A stretch of DNA of 64,000 nt. Source: Bacteroidia bacterium. GTDB taxonomy: Bacteria; Bacteroidota; Bacteroidia; UKL13-3. Below the pieces are notes generated by a model, which worked only from the letters and a program-made list of their open reading frames with translations, was not told the DNA's origin and ran no database searches. Positions 37,798 to 47,300 of the stretch are shown piece by piece. Numbering within the stretch: the stretch's first letter is position 1; each line of letters begins with the position of its first letter. Location: positions 59,040 to 123,039 of the forward strand of contig JALONP010000005.1 of assembly GCA_025454875.1 (NCBI GenBank), written 5' to 3'. The position numbers and the translations under genes were made by a program.

Positions 37798-38889
37798 ATG
37801 GCAGGAAACACATTTGGCACATTATTTAAAATAACCACATTTGGCGAAAGCCACGGTGAGGCATTGGGTGTGGTAATTGATGGATGTCCACCGCAGTTAA
37901 AACTCGATATTGCTGCTGTTCAACATGAATTGAACCGAAGAAAACCAGGCCAATCAGCACTCACCACCAGTCGCAGCGAAGCCGAAAAAGTTGAAATTCT
38001 ATCTGGGGTGTTCGAAGGTATTACCACAGGAGCACCACTCACCATGCTGGTGCGCAATACCAACCAACGTTCTCAGGATTACGATACATTAAAGGAAGTG
38101 TTTAGGCCTTCACATGCTGATTACACGTATATCCAAAAGTATGGAATACGAGACCACCGCGGCAGTGGAAGAGCATCAGCCAGAGAAACAGTTGCAAGGG
38201 TAATGGCAGGTGCAGTTGCCAAGCAAGTGCTCAACCAATACCAAATTCAAATAAGAGGATATGTTAATCGGGTAGCCACCATTGCCATTCAAAAACCATA
38301 TACCGAATTGGATTTAACAAAAACCGAATTGAATGCAATGCGCTGCCCAGATGAAGAAGTTGCAAAAGAGATGATGGATTTGGTTGCAGCAGTAAAGGAA
38401 GCGGGCGACAGTGTTGGCGGTACAATTGCATGCGTAGTTACTGGTGTCCCTGCTGGTTGGGGTGAGCCTGTGTTTGATAAGTTACATGCAGAACTGGGAA
38501 AAGCAATGCTAAGCATTAATGCTTGCAAAGGATTTGAGATTGGTAGTGGATTTGAAGGAACGCGGCTAAAAGGCAGCGAACACAATGATGCATTCGTGTC
38601 AAATGGAGGTAAAATAACAACCCAAACCAACCACTCTGGTGGTGTGCAAGGAGGCATTTCAAATGGAGCAGATTTGTATTTTCAATGTGCATTTAAACCT
38701 GTTAGTTCCATTGCTGTATCCCAAGCTACTATAAATACCAGTGGTGAGCCAGTAACACTTGAAACAAAGGGTCGACACGATCCCTGTGTATTGCCACGTG
38801 CTGTTCCAATTGTAGAAGCGATGGCCGCAATTGTGCTAGTTGATTTGATGTTTCGTGCAAAGGCTTCCAATGCAGTGAACCTGATTTAG
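37798..38889 (+). CDS. aroC: Chorismate synthase
   Basis: 363 residues from the ATG at 37798 ([20 protein letters not shown]), where the catalytic His of GESHG is conserved. Other signatures: [21 protein letters not shown] (pieces), [20 protein letters not shown], and the final [25 protein letters not shown] four codons earlier is possible but less likely. It is a reduced-FMN-dependent anti-elimination enzyme and the last step to chorismate. Third gene of the aroB-aroA-aroC operon. Confidence 0.97.
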   Translation: MAGNTFGTLFKITTFGESHGEALGVVIDGCPPQLKLDIAAVQHELNRRKPGQSALTTSRSEAEKVEILSGVFEGITTGAPLTMLVRNTNQRSQDYDTLKEVFRPSHADYTYIQKYGIRDHRGSGRASARETVARVMAGAVAKQVLNQYQIQIRGYVNRVATIAIQKPYTELDLTKTELNAMRCPDEEVAKEMMDLVAAVKEAGDSVGGTIACVVTGVPAGWGEPVFDKLHAELGKAMLSINACKGFEIGSGFEGTRLKGSEHNDAFVSNGGKITTQTNHSGGVQGGISNGADLYFQCAFKPVSSIAVSQATINTSGEPVTLETKGRHDPCVLPRAVPIVEAMAAIVLVDLMFRAKASNAVNLI

Positions 38890-38978
38890 GTTAGGAACTG
38901 CGATGCGGCATTCTCCAAATTTTACCCTTACTTTGTTATTCCATGTCCAACTTAAATGGAGTGGCTGATTAATTTACG

Positions 38979-40832
38979 ATGAAAAAACTATTGATGATAA
39001 CCTGTAGCTTGTTGGCTTCAGTTCTGGTGCTAAATGCACAAGTTATTCCGTGTTTTACTGATGAGATGGCTGCACAGCATGCGGCCAAGGATCCATCGGC
39101 TAAACTACGCGAATACGAAGCCAACGAACGTATTGCATCATTTATTCCTGCAATGCAAAAGGCAGGAGGCATTATTTATGTTCCAGTGGTGTTCCATATC
39201 ATTCACAACGATGGTTTGGAGAATATTTCGCAAGCCCAAATCATGGATCAAATTCGTATTATCAATGAAGATTTTCGCAAGAAGACTGGAACACCTGGTT
39301 TTTCAGCCGACCCATTAGCAGCTGATTGTCAAATCGAGTTTAGGTTGGCTCAGTATGACCCTAATGGAAATAAAAGTGATGGTATTATTCGCATTAAATC
39401 AACAGCTACAAACAATGCAACAGATGCGGTAAAGGCGCTGAGCTATTGGGATAGCGAACGGTATTTGAATGTATGGGTAGTGAATACCATTCAAAACAAT
39501 TCAGGGTCTGCTGGGACCATTTTAGGGTATGCTCAATTCCCATGGGATCGAAGTTCAAGGCCAACTACTGATGGCGTAGTTGTACGCTCTGATCAAGTTG
39601 GTGTTATTGGACGGGGGCAGGTATCACAAGGTGGCCGCACGCTTACCCACGAAATTGGCCACTGGTTGGGATTATTCCATACGTTTCAAGGGGGATGCGT
39701 TGGAGGAACAGCCGCCACTTGCGGAAGTAGTGGAGACCGCGTATGTGATACACCTCCAGTAAGCGAGGCGAGTTCTGGTTGCAATGTGGGTGCCAATACG
39801 TGTAACAATGATGTTCCAGATTTACCTGATATGATTCGAAATTATATGGACTACAGCGATGGTACTTGCATGAACATTTTTACCACCGGCCAAAAAACTC
39901 GGATGTATGCCAATATGCAGGCGTTCAGAAATATTATTTACGGTAACGGAGCCAATGTTGTGGATTATGCCGGTATTGACCCCGAAACAGGAAATTACAA
40001 ACCGGTAAATGCTACAGGATACAAAGCGCCCGCAGCATTTGGTTTTGAAAGCCCCGATTTGGCAACCGATTTAATCAGGTTGAATAATTTTAACAATTCG
40101 ACAAATGGTTGGCAACAAAACAACAGCGTGAGTGTGAGTGGAACCAAAAGTATTTATATGCGTAATTTTACCAATGCAACGGCTTTAATTAATGGACGTG
40201 ATGGATTTCAATTACCCGAAATTGATCTCACAACCATTACCGATCCGTATTTTGAATTTACTTATGCGTACGCACAACGTTCAACCGTAAGCACAGACTC
40301 TTTTATTGTAACCATTTCTCCTAATTTTGGCATGACCGAATTTAGGTTGTTTGCCAATGGTGGAACTGGATTGGCAACTGCTGCTGCACAAGCAACCGAA
40401 TTTATCCCTCAACCCAATGAGTGGCGCACCATTAAAATCCCAATTTCTTCACATGGTTCTTATACAAATGCGCGTGTGCGTTTTGAGTTTTTAAATAGGC
40501 GCGGCAACAATATATATGTAGATAATGTATTCATCACAAGTGGACCTACCAGTGTGCAAAACCAATTGCAACAAGAGATGCAGGTATTGGTTTTTCCAAA
40601 TCCTACGGTTGGAAAAAATGTGAATTTGCAATACACTTTAAAAGAAGATGATGCTGTGAAGTTAAGTGTATTTGACAATTTGGGTAAAAAGGTTTGGGAG
40701 GCGCCATCACTTTTGAACAAGCCAGATACATATACTGTAGAGATACCTGCTTCTGCATTCAAACCTGGATTGTATATCATTGAGTTTATGAGCCAAAGAG
40801 GGGGCTTTAACCATAAATTGTTGGTTAATTGA
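38979..40832 (+). CDS. Secreted M43 (pappalysin/cytophagalysin) metalloprotease with T9SS sorting domain
   Basis: 617 residues. Signal peptide (about 1-20, ending LVLNAQ). The metzincin zinc site is HEIGHWLGLFH (224-234). The Met-turn follows in NYMDYSDGTCMNIFTTGQ, which with CVGGTAATCGSSGDRVCDTPP is typical of M43. A beta-sandwich (about 350-530) follows, and the last 80 residues form a T9SS type A sorting domain (VLVFPNPTVGKNVNL to HKLLVN). It is exported to the cell surface or medium to degrade proteins. Single gene. Confidence 0.93.
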   Translation: MKKLLMITCSLLASVLVLNAQVIPCFTDEMAAQHAAKDPSAKLREYEANERIASFIPAMQKAGGIIYVPVVFHIIHNDGLENISQAQIMDQIRIINEDFRKKTGTPGFSADPLAADCQIEFRLAQYDPNGNKSDGIIRIKSTATNNATDAVKALSYWDSERYLNVWVVNTIQNNSGSAGTILGYAQFPWDRSSRPTTDGVVVRSDQVGVIGRGQVSQGGRTLTHEIGHWLGLFHTFQGGCVGGTAATCGSSGDRVCDTPPVSEASSGCNVGANTCNNDVPDLPDMIRNYMDYSDGTCMNIFTTGQKTRMYANMQAFRNIIYGNGANVVDYAGIDPETGNYKPVNATGYKAPAAFGFESPDLATDLIRLNNFNNSTNGWQQNNSVSVSGTKSIYMRNFTNATALINGRDGFQLPEIDLTTITDPYFEFTYAYAQRSTVSTDSFIVTISPNFGMTEFRLFANGGTGLATAAAQATEFIPQPNEWRTIKIPISSHGSYTNARVRFEFLNRRGNNIYVDNVFITSGPTSVQNQLQQEMQVLVFPNPTVGKNVNLQYTLKEDDAVKLSVFDNLGKKVWEAPSLLNKPDTYTVEIPASAFKPGLYIIEFMSQRGGFNHKLLVN

Positions 40833-40870
40833 TTTTTTACCAGCACATTTGAAAAATTTGGAAGTGTAAA

Positions 40871-40892
40871 CAAGCGCTTATTTAAGCACTTG
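40871..40892. promoter_or_regulatory. 22-bp imperfect palindrome upstream of topA
   Basis: CAAGCGCTTA (40871-40880), TT, TAAGCACTTG (40883-40892): ten of eleven half-positions are symmetric with one mismatch. The 2-nt centre is too short for a good RNA loop, so a DNA-binding site is more likely. It lies 29 bp before topA. Confidence 0.3.
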
Positions 40893-40920
40893 CAACACGT
40901 GAGAAATTGGAGGAAAGCAC

Positions 40921-43347
40921 ATGACAAAAAATTTGGTAATTGTAGAGTCGCCTGCAAAGGCAAAAACCATTGAAAAGTTTTTAGGGAAAGACTTTACGGT
41001 GCGCTCATGTTATGGCCATATTCGTGATTTGGCCAAGGGCGATGAAGCCATTCAGATTCACAATAATTTTAACCCAGTATACGAAGTATCGCCCGATAAA
41101 AAAGCGATTGTTGCAGAGTTAAAAAAATTATCAAAGGCTGCCGAAACCATTTGGTTAGCATCCGATGAGGACCGTGAGGGAGAAGCCATTTCTTGGCATT
41201 TATCAGAGGTGTTAAATTTGGATGAAAGCAAAACCAAGCGGATTGTTTTTCATGAAATTACCAAACCTGCAATTTTAAAAGCCATTGAAAACCCTAGGCA
41301 AATAGACAAACACTTGGTAGATGCCCAACAAGCAAGAAGGGTGCTTGACAGGCTTGTAGGTTTTGAGTTGTCGCCTGTACTTTGGAAAAAAGTGAAGGGA
41401 AATCTTTCAGCCGGAAGGGTGCAATCAGTTGCGGTGCGCTTAATCGTGGAGCGTGAACGCGAAATCAACGCATTTCAATACAGTTCTGCATTTAAAGTTA
41501 CTGCTCGGTTTTTGGTTGGTGGTAAACAAATGGATGCTGAATTGGGCAAACGTTTTGAAACAGAACAAGAGGCGCAAGCTTTTTTGGAAAGTTGCAAACA
41601 AGCCATATACACCATCCAACAATTGGAGACCAAACCTGCTGAGAAATCACCTTCTGCTCCATTTACAACATCAACCTTGCAACAAGAAGCAAGCAGAAAA
41701 TTGGGGTACTCAGTTTCACAAACCATGAGCATAGCCCAAAAATTGTATGAAAATGGATTCATTACGTATATGCGTACCGACTCAGTAAATTTATCGGAGT
41801 TGGCCATTGCCAATGCAACACAGGTTATCACTAAAAACTATGGGGCGTCTTATTCTAATCCTCGTAGGTATACCACAAAAAATGACAGTGCACAAGAGGC
41901 GCACGAAGCAATTAGACCAACTTATTTTGAAAATCAAAATGTAGAAGGTACTGCACAAGAGAAAAAACTATACGATTTGATTTGGAAACGTGCGATTGCA
42001 TCACAAATGAGCAAAGCACAAATCGAACGCACAACGGCAGGCATCCGCATTTCTACTAACGGAATGGTTTTGGCTGCAACTGGCGAAGTTTTGGTTTTTG
42101 ATGGATTCTTAAAGGTGTACATGGAGAGTAGTGATGACGAAAGTGAAGATGATAACAGCAAAATGCTTCCACCTTTAAAAGTAGGAGAGGAGTTAACGTT
42201 GATGCAATTGGATGCGGTTGAAAAATTTAGTCGCCCTGCACCAAGGTATACAGAAGCCAGTTTAGTAAAGAAGCTGGAAGAACTCGGAATTGGAAGACCA
42301 TCAACCTATGCACCTACGATTAGCACTGTGCAAAAAAGAGGTTATGTGGTTAAAGAAGACCGGGAAGGGAAAGAACGTTCGTTTGTTTCGCTTGTACTCG
42401 AAAATCAATCTATTTCGCGCTCAGTTAAAACGGAAAAGTATGCCAGCGAAAAGTCTAAATTGTTTCCGAGTGATATTGGAATGATTGTGACAGATTTTTT
42501 ATCAAAGCATTTTGAAAACATCATGGACTATAACTTCACGGCTACTGTTGAAAAGGAGTTCGATGAAATTGCAAAAGGTCAAATGAAATGGAATAAAATG
42601 ATTGAAACATTTTACAATCCATTTCATAAGGAAGTTGCTAAAACTACTGAAACGGCCGAGCGACAAAGTGGAGAGCGGTTGTTAGGTGTAGATGCAGAAA
42701 CAGGTAAAAATGTGTATGCAAAAGTGGGGCGTTTTGGTCCATTTGTACAGTTGGGCGAGAATGCTGAGGGCGATGATCCTAAACCTAAATACGGAAAATT
42801 GCGTGCAGGTCAATTAATTGAATCCATAACGTTGGCAGAGGCGCTTGAGTTATTTAAGTTGCCAAGAGTGATTGGTATGTTTGAGGGCAAAGAGATGAAA
42901 GCTTCAGTGGGGCGTTTTGGTCCTTATATTATGCACGATGGAAAATTTGTTTCCATACCCAAACCAGACGATGCTTACACCATTGATGCAGCAAAAGCAA
43001 TTGAGTGTATCGAAGCCAAACGTGTTGCTGAGGCCAACAAATTAATCAAAGCATTTGACGAAGATCCGGAGTTAAAACTGTTAAATGGAAGATGGGGTCC
43101 TTACATAGGATACGGAAAAGGTAACTTCAAAATTCCCAAAGGTAAATCGGTTGAAACCTTAACTTATGCAGAGTGCATGGAGATTGTAAATGCGGATACG
43201 AAACAACTTGCAAAAATGGCAGCAGCCCAAAAGGCGGCAGCTAAAAAAACAAGCGTGAAAAGGGCACCTGCTAAAAAACCAACTGCCAAGAAAAAAGCGG
43301 CAGTTAAAAAGGCGAAAGCACCTGCAAAAAAACGTGCGGCTAAATAA
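40921..43347 (+). CDS. topA: DNA topoisomerase I (type IA)
   Basis: 808 residues. TOPRIM domain: LVIVESPAKAKTIEKFLG (4-21) and SDEDREGEAISWHL with Asp82/Asp84. Catalytic Tyr283 is in GFITYMRTDSVNLS. The C-terminal half lacks the Cys4 zinc fingers of E. coli TopA. It has instead repeated VGRFGPFVQLG/VGRFGPYIMHD/NGRWGPYIGYG modules (Toprim_C_rpt) and a Lys/Ala-rich histone-H1-like tail (last 55 residues). It relaxes negative supercoils. The upstream palindrome may be regulatory. The next gene follows after 12 bp. Confidence 0.96.
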   Translation: MTKNLVIVESPAKAKTIEKFLGKDFTVRSCYGHIRDLAKGDEAIQIHNNFNPVYEVSPDKKAIVAELKKLSKAAETIWLASDEDREGEAISWHLSEVLNLDESKTKRIVFHEITKPAILKAIENPRQIDKHLVDAQQARRVLDRLVGFELSPVLWKKVKGNLSAGRVQSVAVRLIVEREREINAFQYSSAFKVTARFLVGGKQMDAELGKRFETEQEAQAFLESCKQAIYTIQQLETKPAEKSPSAPFTTSTLQQEASRKLGYSVSQTMSIAQKLYENGFITYMRTDSVNLSELAIANATQVITKNYGASYSNPRRYTTKNDSAQEAHEAIRPTYFENQNVEGTAQEKKLYDLIWKRAIASQMSKAQIERTTAGIRISTNGMVLAATGEVLVFDGFLKVYMESSDDESEDDNSKMLPPLKVGEELTLMQLDAVEKFSRPAPRYTEASLVKKLEELGIGRPSTYAPTISTVQKRGYVVKEDREGKERSFVSLVLENQSISRSVKTEKYASEKSKLFPSDIGMIVTDFLSKHFENIMDYNFTATVEKEFDEIAKGQMKWNKMIETFYNPFHKEVAKTTETAERQSGERLLGVDAETGKNVYAKVGRFGPFVQLGENAEGDDPKPKYGKLRAGQLIESITLAEALELFKLPRVIGMFEGKEMKASVGRFGPYIMHDGKFVSIPKPDDAYTIDAAKAIECIEAKRVAEANKLIKAFDEDPELKLLNGRWGPYIGYGKGNFKIPKGKSVETLTYAECMEIVNADTKQLAKMAAAQKAAAKKTSVKRAPAKKPTAKKKAAVKKAKAPAKKRAAK

Positions 43348-43359
43348 GCAGTTCTGCGT

Positions 43360-44307
43360 ATGCTAAATGATCGGGAAGTTTTATCATTAATTGCCTTATT
43401 AGACGATGATGATGAAGAAATCATTCGTCATGTAGAAAGTCAACTTTTGTTGTTAGGAGATGCGGCTATTCCGCTATTAGAGCAGGAGTGGGGCCAGGCT
43501 GATCGATTGGTGCACCAGCAACGCATTGAAAATATGATTCACCAGATTCAATTTTCGGCACAAGTAAATGCGCTTCGGGTATGGGCCAAAGAAAATGCTA
43601 ACGACTTATTACAAGGGTTGTTTATTGTTGCTAAATACCGCTATCCAGAGCTTAGCAAGCAGACATTGCAAAATGAAATTGATAAAATCAGGCTGGATGT
43701 TTGGCTTGAAATGCACTACGATTTATCAGCTTATGAAAAGATAAGAATGATGAATCATATTTTTTACAATGTTCATGGTTTTAAAGGAAATACAGACCAA
43801 TACCACGACCCACAAAACTCATACATCAACCATGTACTCGAACACAAAAGAGGTAACCCAATTATGTTGGCGGTTGTGTACATGCTTGTGGCACAAAGGT
43901 TAAATATTCCACTTTATGGCATCAATTTGCCGCAACACTTTGTATTAGGTTATGTGGATGAGCCAACAACCGATTTAACTCAATTATACAAACCTGATTC
44001 AGTAAGCACTACTTCAAATGGAAAGGTGCTTTTTTATGTGAATGCATTTAACAATGGAGCAGTGTTTAGCAAAGCCAACTTGGAGCAATTTTTAAAGCAA
44101 ATTCAAATTGAACCACGTCTCGAGTTTTTTGAACCCTGCTCAAATGTTGATATTGTAAAAAGAGTGCTTCGCAATTTAATTGTGGCATATGAAAAACAAC
44201 AACGGAAAGATAAGGTCAATGATATGCAACAAATGCTTTCTGTTTTAGGCGAACCTCCATTGGATCATTTTGAAGACACAACGCCTGATGGCGAAGAGTT
44301 TGATTGA
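43360..44307 (+). CDS. SirB1/transglutaminase-like family protein
   Basis: 315 residues. The Transglut_core2 region includes MHYDLSAYEKIRMMNHIFYNVHGFKGN (pieces), HVLEHKRGNPIMLAVVYMLVAQRLNIPLYGINLPQHFVL (pieces), which match the SirB1 family. In this family the transglutaminase Cys is often lost; here it is replaced by the GNPIML segment, so catalysis is doubtful. The N-terminal 80 residues carry HEAT-like helices (LIALLDDDDEEIIRHVESQL). Cytoplasmic, role unknown. Probably co-transcribed with topA. Confidence 0.8.
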   Translation: MLNDREVLSLIALLDDDDEEIIRHVESQLLLLGDAAIPLLEQEWGQADRLVHQQRIENMIHQIQFSAQVNALRVWAKENANDLLQGLFIVAKYRYPELSKQTLQNEIDKIRLDVWLEMHYDLSAYEKIRMMNHIFYNVHGFKGNTDQYHDPQNSYINHVLEHKRGNPIMLAVVYMLVAQRLNIPLYGINLPQHFVLGYVDEPTTDLTQLYKPDSVSTTSNGKVLFYVNAFNNGAVFSKANLEQFLKQIQIEPRLEFFEPCSNVDIVKRVLRNLIVAYEKQQRKDKVNDMQQMLSVLGEPPLDHFEDTTPDGEEFD

Positions 44308-44391
44308 TTTTTGAAGAAATGGTAGTCCTGATGGATTTTTTTCATAATTTCAAACTGTAAAAACTAAACTATAGAAATTTAGAATCTTCTT

Positions 44392-47300
44392 ATGATAAAC
44401 AATATTAAATACTTACAAGTTGATTTTTTAATCAGGATTTTGTTAACAGGATTACTTGTTTCAGTAGCTGGTCAATCTGTTTTTGCTCAAACCATAACCT
44501 TTAACAATGTCCCACCTCTAACTGGTAATTGGAATACATCTAATGCCGGTATATATTTCAACTTGACTACAAATAAGCCTATTGTTTTACAAAATATTAG
44601 GATGGCTTATTCTTCGAGTCGTACACTGGTGAAAATATACTATAATAGGAATAAGATTACAGGACAGCCCGGTTTCACAACAATATCAAACGGTTGGAAT
44701 AAACTTGGTGAAGTATTTGCGGGTGGAGCAAACTCTACAGTCTCAACAATTCCAGTCAACTTCAATTTGATAATAAATCCAGGAGATACATTTGGTTTTT
44801 ACGTTGAAACTGGTACAACTATTTACAATACCAATAACGTTAATATTCCTAGTTTTTCAGATGGGAATGTAAGTATTATAACCGATGGGTCTTGCGCTTA
44901 CTCAAGAATGATGCCTAACACTTTGCTCTTCCCTAGACAATTTAATGGAGGAATTGTTTATAGGCTATTGCCAATGGGAATCAACGATGCAAGTATTTCA
45001 CAATTGGTTTCCTCTTCGAAGTTTTGTGGGTCTAGCCACAATTTAGTAGTTAAGGTTTCTAATAGAGGTATTAACACAATATCGAACGTAACTGTAAACT
45101 GGTCTATTGATGGAATATTACAACCATCAGTTTTTATTAACGCTTTACTTGACACTGTATATCATTTGAGTGGTAAAAATGATACTGACATAACACTGGG
45201 GGTTATTTCATATTCTCCTAACACTCCTAGGATAATTAATGTTTGGACTACTATGCCAAACGGCTTAATTGATACAATTACATATAATGATACATTGAAA
45301 TTAATTTTACAGCCTGGCTTATTAGGGACCTACACGCTTGGAGATAGTTCATCCAATTTCCTAACATTCACTTCAGCAGTTAATAAAATTGATTCAGTAG
45401 GTAGATGTGGTCCTGTAACTTTTAATGTAACATCAGGTATATCATTAACTCAAAGGCCGTTAACTTTGCATAATTTAGACTCTGTTACCTTTCGTAAGTT
45501 TGGTACAGGAGCTAATCCTATTGTGATTGGGGTTGGTGGAACCAGTATAAATGATGATGCAGTATTTAGGATGGAAGGATGTCGATTTGTCGAGTTTGAT
45601 GGCATTGATATAGCTGATAACGTTAGTAATAACAATGATACTTTAAGAATGGAAATTGGATACCGTCTTATGAATGCTGATATGTTTACTGGTTCATCTA
45701 ATAATACCATTCGAAATTGTAAAATAACTTTAAATAGGACTAATTTTCAGAGTAGAGCGATAAGTCAATTTGCCTATGCTGATGTATCAGCTGCTAGTGG
45801 AGGCAATCATAATAATAGATATGAAAATATTAAAGTTGAAAATGTGGCTTCTGGAATTTCATTGTGGGGATCTCCAATAGTTCCTGATACCAACAATGTT
45901 ATTACTTCGTCAGGTGGAGATACCACTATTATTGGCGCAGTCTCCGCGAATGATATTGGTAACCTCAGTATTACTCGATTAATTGCTCTTCCTGTATATG
46001 GAATTGAGGCTAGAAATCAAGTAAAGGTTGAAATATCTAAATGTATTATTCGTAATGTATCTCAAGGGTTCGATAACACGTTGTTTGGAATAACTGTAAA
46101 TGGTAATAATTTCTCAGGTTTTGAATCATCAAATTTAACTAATAAAATTTGGGGGAATACCGTCCACAACATAACTCATTCTGGAAACTCTTTATCTCCT
46201 AGGGTAACAGGGATTGGATTGTCTTTTAGTAGAGACACAATACAAGTTTGGAACAACCAAGTTTATAATATCAATTTTATCGCCTCCACTAATACTTCAT
46301 CTTTTCTAACTGTAAGAGGCATTTCGCACTTTGGTTCTGCGATAGGGGAATATTACCATAACTCTATTTCTATTTCTTCTAGTAACACAAATTTGAATAG
46401 TTCTTCTTCTTGTTTTTTTACAGAAGGTATTTCTACAATAATATTGAGAAACAATGTTTTATCAAACACTTCGCCTGGGAAAACAGGATTGCCTAAAAAT
46501 TACGCAGTATACTTGAGTAACAACCTTACAAATTTTATTTCTTCAAATAATGTCTATTGGGTACCTAATCTCAACGGGTTTGTAGGATTCGATACTAGTG
46601 ACCTTGTTACCTTAGAATTATTCGCTGCTGCAACATCATTGCCTGGACCATCTGATGGAAATGAACTTGGCAGTGCTTACGCAAATCCTAATTTTATATC
46701 TTCAACAAATTTGAATTATTCAGCATCTACACCTGTTGCTAGAAGTGGAGTTCCTACCTCGTCATCGATTGTTATTACTACCGATATTTTAGGTAATCCA
46801 AGGAGTCAAGTTTTTCCAAGCATTGGTGCATTTGAAACAACACAAACATTGATTGACAGTGCAGCTCCTGTTATCTCGAATATTAGAGTAATTAATTCGG
46901 TAAATCCGACTATAATGGCCACAATAAATGATAATAGTTCCCCAAATATTGCAGGTGATGTTAAACTTTGGTACAGACTAGGAGCATCTGGTGCATTTAC
47001 TGCTTTGGCTCCAGACAGTGTTCCATTAGGCACTATGAATGGTGATTATAAGTGGTCAATTTCAATCATTTCTTTACCAGCAGGGGTTTATCAATTTTAT
47101 ATTGCTGCAAGAGATAGTATGGGTCCTGGGATAAATGTAGCTGTTAATCCGATTCAGGCAGAATCTTTCAGTGGCTTTTCTAATCTAGATCCAGTTAATT
47201 ACATCTCCCCTCTTAATGCTAATCCTAATGTTAGAATTTTTATTAAAACATTAATTCTAGCTGGAGGAACTTATCCTGTCGGAACATCTAGTCCAATCTT

